Assembly: GCA_030655755.1 (NCBI GenBank)
Contig: JAUSOQ010000043.1
Span: 124,001 to 188,000, forward strand
Length of the DNA stretch: 64,000 bases
DNA from: Coriobacteriia bacterium
Lineage (GTDB): Bacteria > Actinomycetota > Coriobacteriia > Anaerosomatales > Anaerosomataceae
Reading direction: 5' to 3'
Shown here: positions 1 through 9,116 of the stretch, one piece after another
Position numbering within the stretch: the stretch's first letter is position 1
Layout: each line of letters starts with the position of its first letter
The notes under the pieces: model-generated
What the model saw: the letters and a program-made list of their open reading frames with translations, nothing else
The model's database searches: none
Told to the model about the DNA's origin: nothing
Program-made: the position numbers and the translations under genes

Positions 1-377
1 TCAAGCTTCTTGAACGTGTGAACGTCGTGGCCGAGACGAAGGGTGTCGTGCAGCGTGTGCTGCTCCAGGTCAACGTTTCCGGCGAGGGCTCGAAACATGG
101 GTTCGAACCTGATGATGTCGAAGAGGCGTTGCGGGCTGCGACCACGATGAACGGCGTGCAGGTGTGTGGACTCATGACGATCGCCCCGTTCGCCCGTGCC
201 GAATCGGTGCGTTGGGTCTTCCGTAGTCTTGCAGAACTCTTTGCGACATTGAACGCGATGCGGTTCAATGGAAGCGAGTTGCACGAGCTCTCGATGGGTA
301 TGACCAATGACTTCCCGATCGCCATCGAAGAAGGTGCGACGATTATCCGGGTCGGCACCGCCGTTTTCGGCCGCTGA
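1..377 (+). CDS. yggS: YggS/PROSC-family PLP-binding protein, 3' part
   Basis: This is the C-terminal part of a pyridoxal-phosphate homeostasis protein; the 5' part lies before the window. The reading frame is open from base 3 to a TGA at 375-377. Visible family signatures are VNVSGEGSKHGF, GLMTIAP near the middle, and the C-terminal SMGMTNDFPIAIEEGAT followed by IRVGTAVFG, which forms the phosphate-binding end of the alanine-racemase-like barrel. The family buffers PLP and has no known catalytic turnover. It sits just upstream of sepF, the usual position in Gram-positive division clusters. The identification is firm; only length and start are unknown. Confidence 0.93.
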   Translation, partial: KLLERVNVVAETKGVVQRVLLQVNVSGEGSKHGFEPDDVEEALRAATTMNGVQVCGLMTIAPFARAESVRWVFRSLAELFATLNAMRFNGSELHELSMGMTNDFPIAIEEGATIIRVGTAVFGR

Positions 378-408
378 ACCGCATACACTCCCGAACAAGG
401 AGACGACC

Positions 409-924
409 GTGAGCTTGTGGGACTCCATCAAGGCTCGGCTCGGACTCGGTGACGAGTACGAAGACGACTACTACGACGAGGGCGACGAAGGAGCCGATGG
501 CTACGAGTCGGCCCCGGCGTGCCGTAACCCTTACGAGGGTGGAGACACGACGGTCAGGCGTCTTAACCGTGAGCCCGATCTCAACCGTGCGCGCGATACA
601 GGTCGTTCGATGGTGGCTCCCGGACCTGGCATGCAGGCTGTGCCGCAGGTCAGGATGCAGATCGTTGAGCCGCGCACATATGGCGAAGCGCAGGCGATCG
701 CCGACAAGTTCAAGCTCGGCGTACCCGTCATCATGAATCTGACGATGACCGATCCCGACCTTTCGCGACGCCTCATCGATTTCGCTTCAGGTCTGACCTA
801 CGGCCTCAACGGCGGTCTCCAGAAGGTGTCTGAGAAGGTCTTCATGCTCACGCCCGCCAACGTCGACGTCACGGAACAGCGCCGCGTGTTACGCGAGAAA
901 GGCCTGTTCGATCTCGGCACGTAA
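409..924 (+). CDS. sepF: Cell division protein SepF
   Basis: SepF is a membrane-associated FtsZ anchor that aligns the Z-ring. The product is 171 aa. It has an N-terminal amphipathic helix (MSLWDSIKARLGLGDEYEDD), an acidic, Tyr-rich linker of about 60 residues, and a C-terminal DUF552/SepF domain (about residues 80-165) with ADKFKLGVPVIMNLT and a terminal RRVLREKGLFDLGT. I chose the GTG at 409 because AAGGAG lies 7 nt upstream and the helix begins there; a longer in-frame start at 307 would overlap yggS and lacks family resemblance. It lies between yggS and proC/yggT/divIVA, the standard division-cluster order. Confidence 0.95.
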   Translation: MSLWDSIKARLGLGDEYEDDYYDEGDEGADGYESAPACRNPYEGGDTTVRRLNREPDLNRARDTGRSMVAPGPGMQAVPQVRMQIVEPRTYGEAQAIADKFKLGVPVIMNLTMTDPDLSRRLIDFASGLTYGLNGGLQKVSEKVFMLTPANVDVTEQRRVLREKGLFDLGT

Positions 925-942
925 TCCCACGAGGGGAGCATC

Positions 943-1752
943 ATGGCAGACACCCCGCGCATAGCCGTCATAGGCGGCGGCCGCATGGGCGAGGCGATCG
1001 TCGCCGGGCTTGTCTCGGCAGGCGCAGCGAGTGCGGGCGACATCACCGTTGTCGAACCTGACTCCTTGCGGCATGCGGTCTTCACTGCGCACGGTGTTGC
1101 GTGTGTCACGGATGGTCACGGTGCGGTTGAGAGCGCCGATATCGTGATATTCGCGGTCAAGCCGCAGATCATCGATGCCGTCGTCGCGCACGTTGCAGAG
1201 GATGTGCCCGCCGAGGCCATCGTGGTGAGTATCGTCGCCGGGATGAGTTGCGCGCGGCTCGAGTCACTGCTGCCTGCCGGAACCGCGGTCGTTCGCGTCA
1301 TGCCTAATACGCCCGCCATGGTGGGCGAGGGTATGAGCGTGCTCTCCGGCGGCACGGAGACGACGACCGGGCAACTTGAGACCGTGCGCGTGCTTTTCGA
1401 GGCGCTTGGCAAGGCCATCGTGCTCGACGAGCGCCATCAGGATGCGGCGACAGCGATCTCGGGCAGCGGGCCCGCGTACGTCGCGCTCTTCATCGATGCG
1501 CTCGCCCGCGCGGGTGTGCGGCAGGGCCTCTCGCGCGATGTCGCACAGCTGCTTGCGTCGCAGACCCTACGGGGGACCGTCGAGCTGCTGGAGCGTACGG
1601 GAAAGCACCCGGAGGAACTCGTCGACGCGGTCAGTAGTCCGGGCGGCACGACGATCGCAGCGATCGAAGCACTCGAAGCAGGCGGATTGCGCGCGAGCGT
1701 CTCGGCGGCTGTCGCCGCGGCGGTCAAGCGCTCGAAGGAACTGGGGTCTTAG
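943..1752 (+). CDS. proC: Pyrroline-5-carboxylate reductase
   Basis: It catalyses NAD(P)H-dependent reduction of 1-pyrroline-5-carboxylate to L-proline, the last step of proline synthesis, in the cytoplasm. The 269-aa length is normal for the family. The N-terminal Rossmann motif is IAVIGGGRMGEAIVAGL. RVMPNTPAMVGEGM in the middle and the C-terminal signature (GSGPAYVALFIDALARAG, then VSSPGGTTIAAIEALE) define the substrate and dimerisation domain. The ATG at 943 follows a GAGGGG ribosome site. It is encoded between sepF and yggT, where P5C reductase genes often occur in Gram-positive division clusters. Confidence 0.96.
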   Translation: MADTPRIAVIGGGRMGEAIVAGLVSAGAASAGDITVVEPDSLRHAVFTAHGVACVTDGHGAVESADIVIFAVKPQIIDAVVAHVAEDVPAEAIVVSIVAGMSCARLESLLPAGTAVVRVMPNTPAMVGEGMSVLSGGTETTTGQLETVRVLFEALGKAIVLDERHQDAATAISGSGPAYVALFIDALARAGVRQGLSRDVAQLLASQTLRGTVELLERTGKHPEELVDAVSSPGGTTIAAIEALEAGGLRASVSAAVAAAVKRSKELGS

Positions 1753-1755
1753 TAA

Positions 1756-2028
1756 ATGTCACTCGCAAGTATCGTCAGTCAAGTCATCTCGTTTTACGGG
1801 ATCCTCATCTTCGTGTACGTCATCATGTCGTGGTTCCGCCCCAGCGGTGTCTTCTTGGATCTCTACCGTGTGCTGGGCACTCTCTGCGAGCCCTACGTCG
1901 GCATCTTCAGACGTATCGTGCCTGTCGTCGGTGGCGGGATCGACTTCTCCCCGATGGTGGCCTTGCTCGTACTACAGTTACTCGTGCAGCCGCTATTGGT
2001 TACAATCCTTAGGACGCTAGGTCTATAA
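1756..2028 (+). CDS. YggT family membrane protein
   Basis: The product is a 90-aa inner-membrane protein with two hydrophobic segments (about residues 6-26 and 65-87) separated by a loop containing the family's DLYRVLGTLCEPYVGIFRRIVP and the SPMVALLVL motif. YggT proteins are conserved in division clusters; in some bacteria they are linked to osmotic adaptation and cofactor handling in plastids, but no reaction is established. The gene begins 3 bp after the proC stop and precedes divIVA, so it is probably co-transcribed with sepF-proC-divIVA. Confidence 0.9.
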   Translation: MSLASIVSQVISFYGILIFVYVIMSWFRPSGVFLDLYRVLGTLCEPYVGIFRRIVPVVGGGIDFSPMVALLVLQLLVQPLLVTILRTLGL

Positions 2029-2050
2029 CGGTCAGGAAGGACCGATTGGA

Positions 2051-2845
2051 ATGAAGCTCACTCCGCTCGACATCCACCACAAGGAGTTCAGCCACTCACT
2101 GCGCGGCTACAACGAGACAGAAGTCGATGAGTTCCTCGACCAAGTAGCCGATGAGCTCGAGCGGCTCTTCAAAGAGAACATCGATCTCAACGAGAAGCTC
2201 GATGCGTCTGACGAGAAGATCCGCGGTTACCAGGACATGGAGCGTACGCTCCACAACACGCTGGTGAGCGCGCAGAAGTCCGCTGAGGACATCGTGGTCA
2301 ACGCAGAGCATGAAGCTGCCGTGGTTCTCAAAGACGCCGAGGTCAAAGCCAAAGAGGTCATCCACAACGCGCTGCACCAGAAGCAGAAGGCCACAAGCGA
2401 CCTCATACGGATCAAGCAGGCCGAGGAGGAGTTCCGCACCAAGTTCAAGAGCCTGCTCGACCAGCATCTTCGCGACGTAGGCGAGATTTCGCTGCCGGAG
2501 GATGTGCAGCTGATGACTGGCCGGGCCGGCGATGAGGTCGTCAGCGACGTCGAGATCACGACGCCCGAGCCTCAGCCCGAACTCGATCGCAGGAGCTATG
2601 CGGAAGTGTTGGCTCCCGAGGTCGAGGCTGCCCCTGCGCCTGAACCCGTGCTGCCGCTTCGCGAGGACACGCAGCCGATCGAGCCGCCTGAGTCCGGGTT
2701 TGTGACCGGTATCCAGCTCGGTGAGGTAGTCGAGCCCGATCTGGGTCCGGAAGAGCCCATCTTCGAGGATCCCACCGAGTTCAAGTTGGAGTTCGGGTCT
2801 CTCGGCGAGCGCGATGATGATCTGGATATCGAGGAGATCGACTAG
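2051..2845 (+). CDS. divIVA: DivIVA domain protein
   Basis: This is a curvature-sensing coiled-coil scaffold of the cell pole and division site. The 264-aa product has the N-terminal DivIVA membrane-binding module (KLTPLDIHHKEFSHSLRGY, then NETEVDEFLDQVADELERL). A long coiled coil follows from about residue 40 to 150, and then an acidic Pro/Glu-rich tail of about 110 residues that lacks recognisable domains. AGGAAGG stands upstream of the ATG. In Actinobacteria the homologue (Wag31) directs polar growth; whether this rod or coccoid relative uses it so is not shown here. Confidence 0.94.
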   Translation: MKLTPLDIHHKEFSHSLRGYNETEVDEFLDQVADELERLFKENIDLNEKLDASDEKIRGYQDMERTLHNTLVSAQKSAEDIVVNAEHEAAVVLKDAEVKAKEVIHNALHQKQKATSDLIRIKQAEEEFRTKFKSLLDQHLRDVGEISLPEDVQLMTGRAGDEVVSDVEITTPEPQPELDRRSYAEVLAPEVEAAPAPEPVLPLREDTQPIEPPESGFVTGIQLGEVVEPDLGPEEPIFEDPTEFKLEFGSLGERDDDLDIEEID

Positions 2846-2850
2846 CGTCG

Positions 2851-3120
2851 ATGTCCGTTCGCATGACACTACACGTCACCCCCAAGTCAGGCCGAGATGA
2901 GATAGTCGGCTGGCGAGGGGGTGAGCTGTTTGTGCGGGTGACCGCGCCGCCGGAGGACGGCAAGGCGAACGCTGCCGTTTGCAAGTTGGTGGCGAAGCGA
3001 CTCGGCGTACCCAAGAGCGCGGTACGAGTCGTGCGTGGCGATACGTCACGGCACAAGATGCTTGAGATCGACGGTATCGCTGAGGAAGAGTTTGTCGAAG
3101 CTTTTGGAGAACAGCGATGA
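2851..3120 (+). CDS. DUF167/YggU family protein
   Basis: An 89-aa cytoplasmic protein of the DUF167 family, with the hallmark VTPKSGRDEIVGW, LFVRVTAPPEDGKANAAVCK and RVVRGDTSRHKMLEI. Its biochemical role is not established, although it regularly lies beside yggS/yggT/divIVA genes as it does here. It starts 5 bp after the divIVA stop and its TGA overlaps the ATG of the next gene (ATGA), which implies translational coupling. Confidence 0.9.
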   Translation: MSVRMTLHVTPKSGRDEIVGWRGGELFVRVTAPPEDGKANAAVCKLVAKRLGVPKSAVRVVRGDTSRHKMLEIDGIAEEEFVEAFGEQR

Positions 3121-3707
3121 ATCCGCGGTTCATGCGGGAGTTAGGTCGGCGGTTCGCCGTAGGCGGGCGACTGCCCGATCCGGCAGACGTCTGCATGTGG
3201 GTGGACGTGCCTGTTGCGCGGAATCGCAGGTTCGTAGTGGCTGCGGTGATCTTTGGCGCACCATGGCTGCTGGCGTTGGTGATCGGGAGCGGGGTGTTTC
3301 TTGTCGCAGCGCCGGTTCGGCCGTTCTTGATACGCGTGATGGCATGGCTGGTGGCGGTGTTGCTGCTGATCTTCATCCATGTCCTTGCCGCGATGGCGGT
3401 CTGGGGTGCGTTCTACCAGGCGGCGGGTACGGAGACGTTCGTGATCGATGACACGTATGTGCAAGTGCTGCGAACAGCGCTTGGCATCACGCTACCGGCG
3501 CGGGTCGGCCGGTTCGGAGTCGGGCATGCCACTGTGCTACCCGAGTGGCACAAGCGATCGCCACAACCCAAGATCGAGGTGAAGACGGCCAAGGGAGCGG
3601 TCCGCTTCGGCGCGGGTATCTCACGCATTGAGGCGCAGGTGATCGCCGATCGGGTGAACGCATTCTTCTCGGCGGAAGAGAACGAGCGCGTTGACCTGTG
3701 CTTGTGA
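3117..3707 (+). CDS. Two-TM membrane protein of unknown function
   Basis: I do not recognise this 196-aa protein. It has a basic N-terminus, two adjacent strongly hydrophobic segments (about residues 40-65 and 72-98) and a C-terminal cytosolic-looking domain of about 90 residues. That domain begins GTETFVIDDTYVQVLRT and could be PH-like, as in other small membrane proteins with a beta-rich tail; this is a guess from the pattern only. The start ATG overlaps the DUF167 stop, so it belongs to the same transcript as divIVA. It is followed by the ileS T-box leader. Confidence 0.7.
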   Translation: MNPRFMRELGRRFAVGGRLPDPADVCMWVDVPVARNRRFVVAAVIFGAPWLLALVIGSGVFLVAAPVRPFLIRVMAWLVAVLLLIFIHVLAAMAVWGAFYQAAGTETFVIDDTYVQVLRTALGITLPARVGRFGVGHATVLPEWHKRSPQPKIEVKTAKGAVRFGAGISRIEAQVIADRVNAFFSAEENERVDLCL

Positions 3708-3759
3708 CCTGCGGTAGTATCGCTGCCGAGCGCGACCTCGTGTCGTGTGATGGACAACG

Positions 3760-4016
3760 AGGCGTTGATGAGGACGAGTAGGCGCGCCACCACCTTAAGA
3801 AGCGAGCGGGGACAGTGAGAGCCCGCGCGAGGCAGGATGCGACCGAATATCACCTCAGAGCTCCGACCCGAAAGGCGAGTAGCCGAGTAGGCGTCGGCGG
3901 GGGTTCCCGTTACAGGACGACCGAGTGGCGAGCGGGGAGACCCGCGCAAGCTGGGTGGTACCGCGGAGTGCAGACGCGCTTCGTCCCAGGCAGGGACGAG
4001 CGTGTTTTCTTTTTTT
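3760..4016 (+). promoter_or_regulatory. T-box leader controlling ileS
   Basis: The 340 bases between the membrane-protein gene and ileS hold a T-box riboswitch. The conserved T-box sequence AAGCTGGGTGGTACCGCGGA is at 3948-3967. Upstream, a stem-I-like region contains GATGAGGACGAGTAGG (about 3768-3783), and an ATC triplet at 3849-3851 is in the expected position for an isoleucine specifier codon. A terminator hairpin (CGCTTCGTCCC at 3977-3987 with GGGACGAGCG at 3993-4002) is followed by a T-tract at 4004-4016, so regulation by uncharged tRNA-Ile is probably transcriptional. The exact 5' end of the leader is an estimate. Confidence 0.9.
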
Positions 4017-4051
4017 CGGCCCATAGAGGAACGATGAGAGGACCAAAGACC

Positions 4052-6871
<2,820 letters not shown>

Positions 6872-6881
6872 CGAACCCGGT

Positions 6882-6918
6882 CACCTGCCCGCCCGACGTG
6901 TTTCCGGACGGGCAGGTG
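6882..6918 (+). repeat. Inverted repeat after ileS
   Basis: A 10-bp perfect inverted repeat (CACCTGCCCG at 6882-6891, CGGGCAGGTG at 6909-6918) starts 10 bases after the ileS stop. It lacks a T-tract and is followed directly by TATAAT at 6920-6925, so it may be part of a stem near a promoter or an mRNA 3' structure. Confidence 0.55.
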
Positions 6919-6942
6919 GTATAATCCCTTCAAGACCCTTGA

Positions 6943-6964
6943 CGCCCCGCATGGGGCGCTTTTT
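6943..6964 (+). terminator. Rho-independent terminator between ileS and traR-like gene
   Basis: CGCCCC at 6943-6948 pairs with GGGGCG at 6953-6958 across a GCAT loop, followed by CTTTTT. This is a standard intrinsic terminator for ileS transcripts. A TATAAT box at 6920-6925 lies just before it, so a short attenuated leader for the downstream gene is also possible. Confidence 0.75.
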
Positions 6965-6997
6965 AGATATCGCCTTCGAATCGAGGGAGGCTTGGCA

Positions 6998-7363
6998 ATG
7001 GACAACAAGAGGCTTGGCGCACTGAAGACGCGGCTCGAAGACGAGCGCGTGCGGTTGGTCGCTGAGATAGAGGAGTACGAACGGGACGGCCAGGAGGCTT
7101 TATCGGACGTGTCGGGCGAGAACAACTACCGTGACCACATGGCCGACCAGGGTTCTGCGACCTTTGCTCGCGAACTCGGTATGTCGCTGGAGGACAACGC
7201 CCGCGAGACGTTGGCGCAGGTGGACGGCGCGCTGGGACGGGTCGCGAGCGGCGAGTACGGGACGTGCAAACGCTGTGGCGCGAAGATCCCTGTCGAACGA
7301 CTCGAGGCTGTTCCGTGGGCCGATCTGTGCATAGCCTGCAAAGAGCGGGAGGAGAGCAGGTAG
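6998..7363 (+). CDS. TraR/DksA-type C4 zinc finger protein
   Basis: The 121-aa protein has an N-terminal coiled-coil helix pair (about residues 5-80) and a C-terminal four-cysteine zinc finger, CKRCGAKIPVERL ending in CIAC (about residues 90-115), as in DksA/TraR/YteA proteins that can enter the RNA polymerase secondary channel. The acidic residues at the coiled-coil tip typical of DksA are not clearly conserved, so a ppGpp-cofactor role is not assured. ATG 6998 has GGGAGG 8 nt upstream. It is followed with overlap by lspA, a common pairing in Gram-positive genomes. Confidence 0.88.
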   Translation: MDNKRLGALKTRLEDERVRLVAEIEEYERDGQEALSDVSGENNYRDHMADQGSATFARELGMSLEDNARETLAQVDGALGRVASGEYGTCKRCGAKIPVERLEAVPWADLCIACKEREESR

Positions 7364-7899
7364 TGTACCGCCGCGCCGGACTGGCGTTCGCGGCGACGGT
7401 GATCGTGGTGCTCGCGTTAGACCAAGCGTCGAAGGCCTATGTGCGGGCCAACATGGTGCTCGGTCGCTCGATACCTGTCGTCTCTGACGTGTTCAGTCTC
7501 ACTCACATCAACAACAAGGGCGCGGCCTTCGGGCTGCTACCCGGCCAGCTGGGCTTCTTCATCGCTGTCGCACTCGTCGTGCTCGGCGCCATTGGGCTGA
7601 TCTGGTGGCGTGTGCATCCGCGGCGTTGGTTCGCCGTGCACGGACTCGGGCTGATCGCTGCCGGTGCGCTCGGCAATCTCATCGATAGGGTCGCCGCAGG
7701 TCAGGTCACGGACTTCTTCGAGATCCACGGATGGCCGGTCTTCAATGTGGCCGACGCCGCGCTCGACGTCGGTGTCGCCATCCTCATCGTCTGGTTGCTC
7801 TTCTCGAAAGAGGCAGACAGGGCCTTTAAGGGTGCAGTGGTGGAGGACTCGACTATTGATGCAGAGGCGTGGGAACAAGCGGGAGAGGACGCCTCGTGA
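7363..7899 (+). CDS. lspA: Lipoprotein signal peptidase II
   Basis: This inner-membrane aspartyl protease cleaves the signal peptide of prolipoproteins after lipidation. The 178-aa product shows four hydrophobic segments and the family motifs DQASKAYV near the N-terminus, NNKGAAFGLL, GALGNLIDRV and FNVADAALDVG; the Asp residues of the last two form the catalytic pair. The GTG start overlaps the last base of the upstream TAG, indicating coupling. The C-terminus carries an extra acidic tail of about 30 residues. Several lipoproteins in this window (lipobox proteins near 34.1, 40.7 and 43.7 kb) would be its substrates. Confidence 0.95.
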   Translation: MYRRAGLAFAATVIVVLALDQASKAYVRANMVLGRSIPVVSDVFSLTHINNKGAAFGLLPGQLGFFIAVALVVLGAIGLIWWRVHPRRWFAVHGLGLIAAGALGNLIDRVAAGQVTDFFEIHGWPVFNVADAALDVGVAILIVWLLFSKEADRAFKGAVVEDSTIDAEAWEQAGEDAS

Positions 7900-8900
7900 G
7901 CGATATGTATGAGCACCTGGTGTCCGCCGAGGAGGCCGGGCAGCGACTCGACAAGCTGCTCGGGGAGTTCGAGTTCCTGCCGAGTCGCTCTATGGCGGCG
8001 AAACTCATCGAGAAGGGTTGCGTGCACGTGGACGGCGACCCCGCTTCCAAACGGCACGCTGTCCGAGCCGGCGAGCAGATCGAGGTGTTCATGCCACGAC
8101 GTGAGCCGAGCACGCTTATCCCGGAACAGATACCGCTCGACATCCGCTACGAGGACAGCCACCTCATCGTGTTATCGAAGCCCGATGACATGGTCGTGCA
8201 TCCCGCTCACGGTCATTGGACAGGCACACTGGTGCATGCGTTGCTCGCGCACAGCAAGGACCTGGGCACGCTTGCGGGGGAAGAACGCCCGGGTATCGTG
8301 CACCGTCTCGACAAGGACACGACCGGCCTGATGATGGTAGCCAAAGACGATGCGACGCAGGCTGCTCTTTCCGAGGCGATCAAGATACGTGCGATCGACC
8401 GCCGCTACGTGACGCTTGTACACGGTTACATCACTCCGGACTCAGGGATCGTGGACGCTCCTCTTGGCAGGCATCCCAAGGACAGGATGCGGATGGCCGT
8501 CACGGACGGGCCGTCGAGCAAGCAGGCCGTGACCACGTTTCGCGTGCTGGAGCGCTACATGGCGGGTGTCCGCGACGACGGTTACACGCTCGTGGAGTGC
8601 AAGCTCTACACGGGCCGCACGCACCAGATCCGCGTGCACATGGCCTACATCGATCATCCGGTGGTGGGCGACCAGATGTACGGGCGCAATCACCCTAAGG
8701 CCGACCTTGGCCTGACACGGCAGTTCCTGCACTCATACAAGCTCGAACTCACACACCCCATCACAGGAGAGCAGATATCGTTGCGTGACCCACTCCCTGA
8801 AGATCTGGCGAGCCGATTGAGAGCTCTTGAGCCCGAGTCGATGGGCCGCACAGAAGCGGGCGAGGAAGTCCTTCCGGTCGTTTTGCCGCCGAGCAGCTAG
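7896..8900 (+). CDS. rluD: RluD-type 23S rRNA pseudouridine synthase
   Basis: The 334-aa enzyme would isomerise uridines in 23S rRNA. An S4 RNA-binding domain (about residues 8-75, with RLDKLLGEFEFLPSRS) precedes the RluA/RluD catalytic domain. The active-site Asp lies in HRLDKDTTGLMMVAK, and GRTHQIRVHM further on is a conserved family motif. The GTG start overlaps the lspA stop by 4 bp (GTGA). RluD versus RluA/RluC specificity is inferred from the S4 domain and from the lspA-rluD neighbourhood. Confidence 0.92.
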   Translation: MSDMYEHLVSAEEAGQRLDKLLGEFEFLPSRSMAAKLIEKGCVHVDGDPASKRHAVRAGEQIEVFMPRREPSTLIPEQIPLDIRYEDSHLIVLSKPDDMVVHPAHGHWTGTLVHALLAHSKDLGTLAGEERPGIVHRLDKDTTGLMMVAKDDATQAALSEAIKIRAIDRRYVTLVHGYITPDSGIVDAPLGRHPKDRMRMAVTDGPSSKQAVTTFRVLERYMAGVRDDGYTLVECKLYTGRTHQIRVHMAYIDHPVVGDQMYGRNHPKADLGLTRQFLHSYKLELTHPITGEQISLRDPLPEDLASRLRALEPESMGRTEAGEEVLPVVLPPSS

Positions 8901-9116
8901 ACCGCCCTCCCAAGATTGCATCGAGGCTAGGGTGGATGTGTAGGTCTTTCAGTCAGTCTCTTGACATGGGGGGGGGTTCAGTGGTCACGCTCGATTGCCG
9001 ATATTGTCGGGTAACGCCGTCATTGCAGGGCTGAGTCGATGTCGGCGTCGATCCTTATCGTTCACCGCGACGTGTGCGACTGTAACGTTGGCAGGCGCGG
9101 CAGAAGAGGAGATCTC

